From contig CALASV010000141.1 of NCBI GenBank assembly GCA_937888895.1, forward strand, positions 1 through 7,759: 7,759 bases of DNA. Reading direction: 5' to 3'. Position numbers and translations under genes: made by a program. The DNA is from an uncultured Clostridia bacterium. Its GTDB lineage: Bacteria > Bacillota > Clostridia > Lachnospirales > Lachnospiraceae. Shown in pieces: positions 6,463 through 7,759 of the stretch (positions are counted from its first letter, which is position 1; every line of letters starts with the position of its first letter). The notes below the pieces were generated by a model. That model was given only the letters and a program-made list of their open reading frames with translations, was not told the origin of the DNA and did not search any database.

Positions 6463-6471
6463 ACTATTACC

Positions 6472-6489
6472 AACCTTGTTTCAAAGGTT
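6472..6489 (-). promoter_or_regulatory. Leader hairpin covering the sigK ribosome site
   Basis: On the minus strand AACCTT (6484-6489) can pair with AAGGTT (6472-6477) across a 6-nt loop, or form a slightly longer stem with a bulge. The AAGG that best resembles a ribosome site for sigK lies in the 3' arm, so the fold could limit translation. If the candidate promoter is right, the transcript starts almost exactly at the 5' arm. A 6-bp stem is marginal in stability. Confidence 0.3.
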
Positions 6490-6494
6490 ACTAT

Positions 6495-6523
6495 TACTTT
6501 ATGCAAAGACAATTCGTCCTGTG
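6495..6523 (-). promoter_or_regulatory. Candidate SigK-type promoter in front of sigK
   Basis: On the minus strand CACA (6520-6523) is followed after 16 bp by CATAAAGTA (6495-6503). This matches the B. subtilis SigK consensus as I recall it (mACm, 16 bp, CATAnnnTA). Transcription would start around 6489, giving a leader of about 26 nt. Autoregulation of sigK is known in Bacillus; SigE recognises a similar -10. The motif is short and the DNA is AT-rich, so a chance match is possible. Confidence 0.4.
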
Positions 6524-6527
6524 AAAT

Positions 6528-6544
6528 ATTTTTCTTAGAAAAAT
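6528..6544 (-). terminator. Weak AT-rich hairpin after the nuclease-fold gene
   Basis: Immediately after the TAA stop, on the minus strand, ATTTTTC and GAAAAAT form a 7-bp stem around a 3-nt loop. The stem has one G-C pair and no real T-tract follows, so termination would be inefficient and some read-through into sigK is plausible. Confidence 0.25.
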
Positions 6545-7759
6545 TTATGCTTTTTTCTCCATCACAATTTCCACATATTTTCCACAAAATGCAACACCAT
6601 AATTATAAATCGTCTTGACTCCTTGCATCAACATATCTGTATCGTATTTCTTATCTATTATCTGTTTCAATGCATCTTCTGATAATTTTTTTAATCCATC
6701 CTTGCTACAATTTTTCTCGGCTTTCAATTCAATCAAAATTCCTGGAAGTGTATTGTTTTTCGGCATTAACTGAATATCATATCTACCATTTCCAGATTCT
6801 CTATTAGAAGTAATATAGCATCCACCAAACAAAGCACATAATCCTAGCATAAAACCATGATAAAAGTTTTCTCCTGCTGTATCAAAAGAACTAACTGTTT
6901 CTGTTAATAACCTCTGTATCAATACCTGCAATTTTTCACTATCTCCAGAAAAAATAGCTTCCTGAATAGAAATTGTAATTTCTAATGGAATCACAGTATC
7001 TAACTTTTGAAGAATTTCTTTATGATAAACATAAGAAATTTCTTTATTTGGAAGTGCTACTTCACATATAAAATCTCCATTAAATGATGGTAACACTTTC
7101 CTAATTTTTAAATACCCTGCTACAAGTAAAAAACTATAAATGGTAGATGGATTTTTCTTAATCTGTGGATAAATCACACTTGTATCAATATAAGTTGTAA
7201 ATGATTTCCCATTCACTAAGGAAGTCAACTTTTCATATATTTCTTTATCTGCATTCGTAATTATCTCTCCAATAATATCATTACTACCTGTCGATTGCCA
7301 AAAAGCTCTTGGCTCACATTCATTATGAAAATAATTGATAACAGACCAAGGATTAAAAATCTCTGTTTTCCCAAAACGATACCCATCATACCATTCGCAA
7401 AGTTCATTATATTTATCAGAAACTCCATAATACTCTGTCATCTCTTTTACTTCTTCCGAAGTAAAACCAAAATAAGTGCTATATTTATTATCCAAAACAG
7501 AATGAACCATAAGATTATTTAATCCGCTAAAAATACTCTCTTTTGCTATTCGAAGAATTCCTGTTAAAAAACCATACGATAAATGCTTATTATCTTTTAA
7601 AGCACTAGAAAATAAATTTCGCATAAACGAAACTACTTTATCATAATAACCTTTCATATAGCCTTGCTGAATTGGAATATCATATTCATCAATAATAATA
7701 ATAGGAGCTATTCCATGATGTTCATGAAGCATTTTAGAAAGCATATATAACGAAGACTC
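6545..7759 (-). CDS. AAA-ATPase-like / PD-(D/E)XK nuclease-fold protein (DUF1703 type), N-terminus outside window
   Basis: The frame stays open to the right edge, encoding E-S-S-L-Y before the first internal Met at 7744, so this is the C-terminal part (404 residues visible) of a family usually 500-570 residues long. The missing part should hold the Walker A (P-loop). Counting from that Met, visible marks are the Walker B-like PIIIIDEYDIPI (14-25), the family motif GFLTGILRIAKESIFSGLNN (58-77) and the FGFTSEEVKEM segment (92-102) with WYDGYRFG (118-125). C-terminal is a PD-(D/E)XK-like domain, with GRYDIQLMP (320-328; Asp323) and GILIELKAEK (335-344; Glu339-x-Lys341). A downstream Gln361 sits in ALKQIIDKKY (358-367). 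The catalytic-type residues appear intact. Such proteins are abundant, often in many copies, in gut Bacteroidetes and Clostridia; their biological role is unknown. It lies 82 nt upstream of sigK on the same strand, probably by chance. Confidence 0.85.
   Translation of the reverse strand, partial: ESSLYMLSKMLHEHHGIAPIIIIDEYDIPIQQGYMKGYYDKVVSFMRNLFSSALKDNKHLSYGFLTGILRIAKESIFSGLNNLMVHSVLDNKYSTYFGFTSEEVKEMTEYYGVSDKYNELCEWYDGYRFGKTEIFNPWSVINYFHNECEPRAFWQSTGSNDIIGEIITNADKEIYEKLTSLVNGKSFTTYIDTSVIYPQIKKNPSTIYSFLLVAGYLKIRKVLPSFNGDFICEVALPNKEISYVYHKEILQKLDTVIPLEITISIQEAIFSGDSEKLQVLIQRLLTETVSSFDTAGENFYHGFMLGLCALFGGCYITSNRESGNGRYDIQLMPKNNTLPGILIELKAEKNCSKDGLKKLSEDALKQIIDKKYDTDMLMQGVKTIYNYGVAFCGKYVEIVMEKKA

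Noticed and set aside
6340..6618. Two overlapping plus-strand frames and one minus-strand frame at the sigK start and its upstream gap
   Set aside because: They overlap the confidently assigned sigK and nuclease-fold genes and show no family features; the minus-strand frame is out of frame with sigK, so it cannot be a pro-sequence.
1..7759. CRISPR array, tRNA/rRNA, transposase or a new multi-gene defence system
   Set aside because: No spaced direct-repeat array, cloverleaf, rRNA segment or transposase-like protein is visible. The nuclease-fold protein stands alone, with no partner genes typical of a defence operon in the visible sequence.

Overview
The window is AT-rich DNA (roughly 30% GC by eye) with strong AGGAGG ribosome sites. 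It reads as a chromosomal segment of an endospore-forming clostridial Firmicute, most likely a Lachnospiraceae-type gut anaerobe. The evidence is a late mother-cell sporulation sigma factor (SigK type), a PadR/HAAS(DUF1700)/DUF4097 cassette, a clostridial-type NdpA-like nucleoid-associated protein, two AI-2E family membrane proteins and an AAA-like/PD-(D/E)XK (DUF1703-type) protein. I see no tRNA, rRNA, CRISPR array, insertion sequence or phage module.

Layout. Positions 1-1758, minus strand: a compact three-gene operon, PadR repressor -> HAAS/DUF1700 membrane protein -> DUF4097 protein (its 3' end lies outside the window). The junctions are very tight: a GTG start directly after a TAG, then an ATGA overlap. 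A consensus sigma-A promoter lies upstream. It is overlaid by an AT-rich motif repeated three times at exactly 17-bp steps, a good candidate for the PadR operator. Positions 1834-1921: a compound inverted repeat with two copies of the palindrome ATAGTACTAT, probably the terminator of the next operon or a small mobile hairpin. Positions 1931-4138, minus strand: AI-2E family permease followed 12 nt later by the nucleoid-associated protein, driven by a good promoter at 4324-4352 with a leader of about 180 nt. Positions 4402-5848, plus strand: a second, divergent AI-2E family paralogue with its own extended -10 promoter. Positions 5842-6462, minus strand: sigK, convergent with the second permease. 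The two genes overlap by 7 bp, and a shared hairpin acts as a bidirectional terminator with both stop codons in its loop. Positions 6545-7759, minus strand: an ATPase/nuclease-fold protein whose N-terminus lies beyond the window edge.

How the parts may work together. The PadR cassette looks like an autoregulated envelope-stress or signalling module: the repressor senses an unknown signal, and the HAAS and DUF4097 proteins act at the membrane. The sigma factor starts directly at the mature SigK-like N-terminus, with an in-frame stop just upstream. It therefore lacks the membrane-anchoring pro-sequence of the Bacillus protein, and control must lie elsewhere. A match to the SigK promoter consensus in front of it suggests autoregulation. 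The two permeases and the nucleoid protein have no clear shared pathway.

Nothing here is convincingly a new multi-gene system. The most interesting signals are small: the 17-bp phased repeats at the padR promoter, the stop-codon-containing shared terminator, the compound palindromic hairpin, and the unprocessed sigK with its candidate auto-promoter and leader hairpin.
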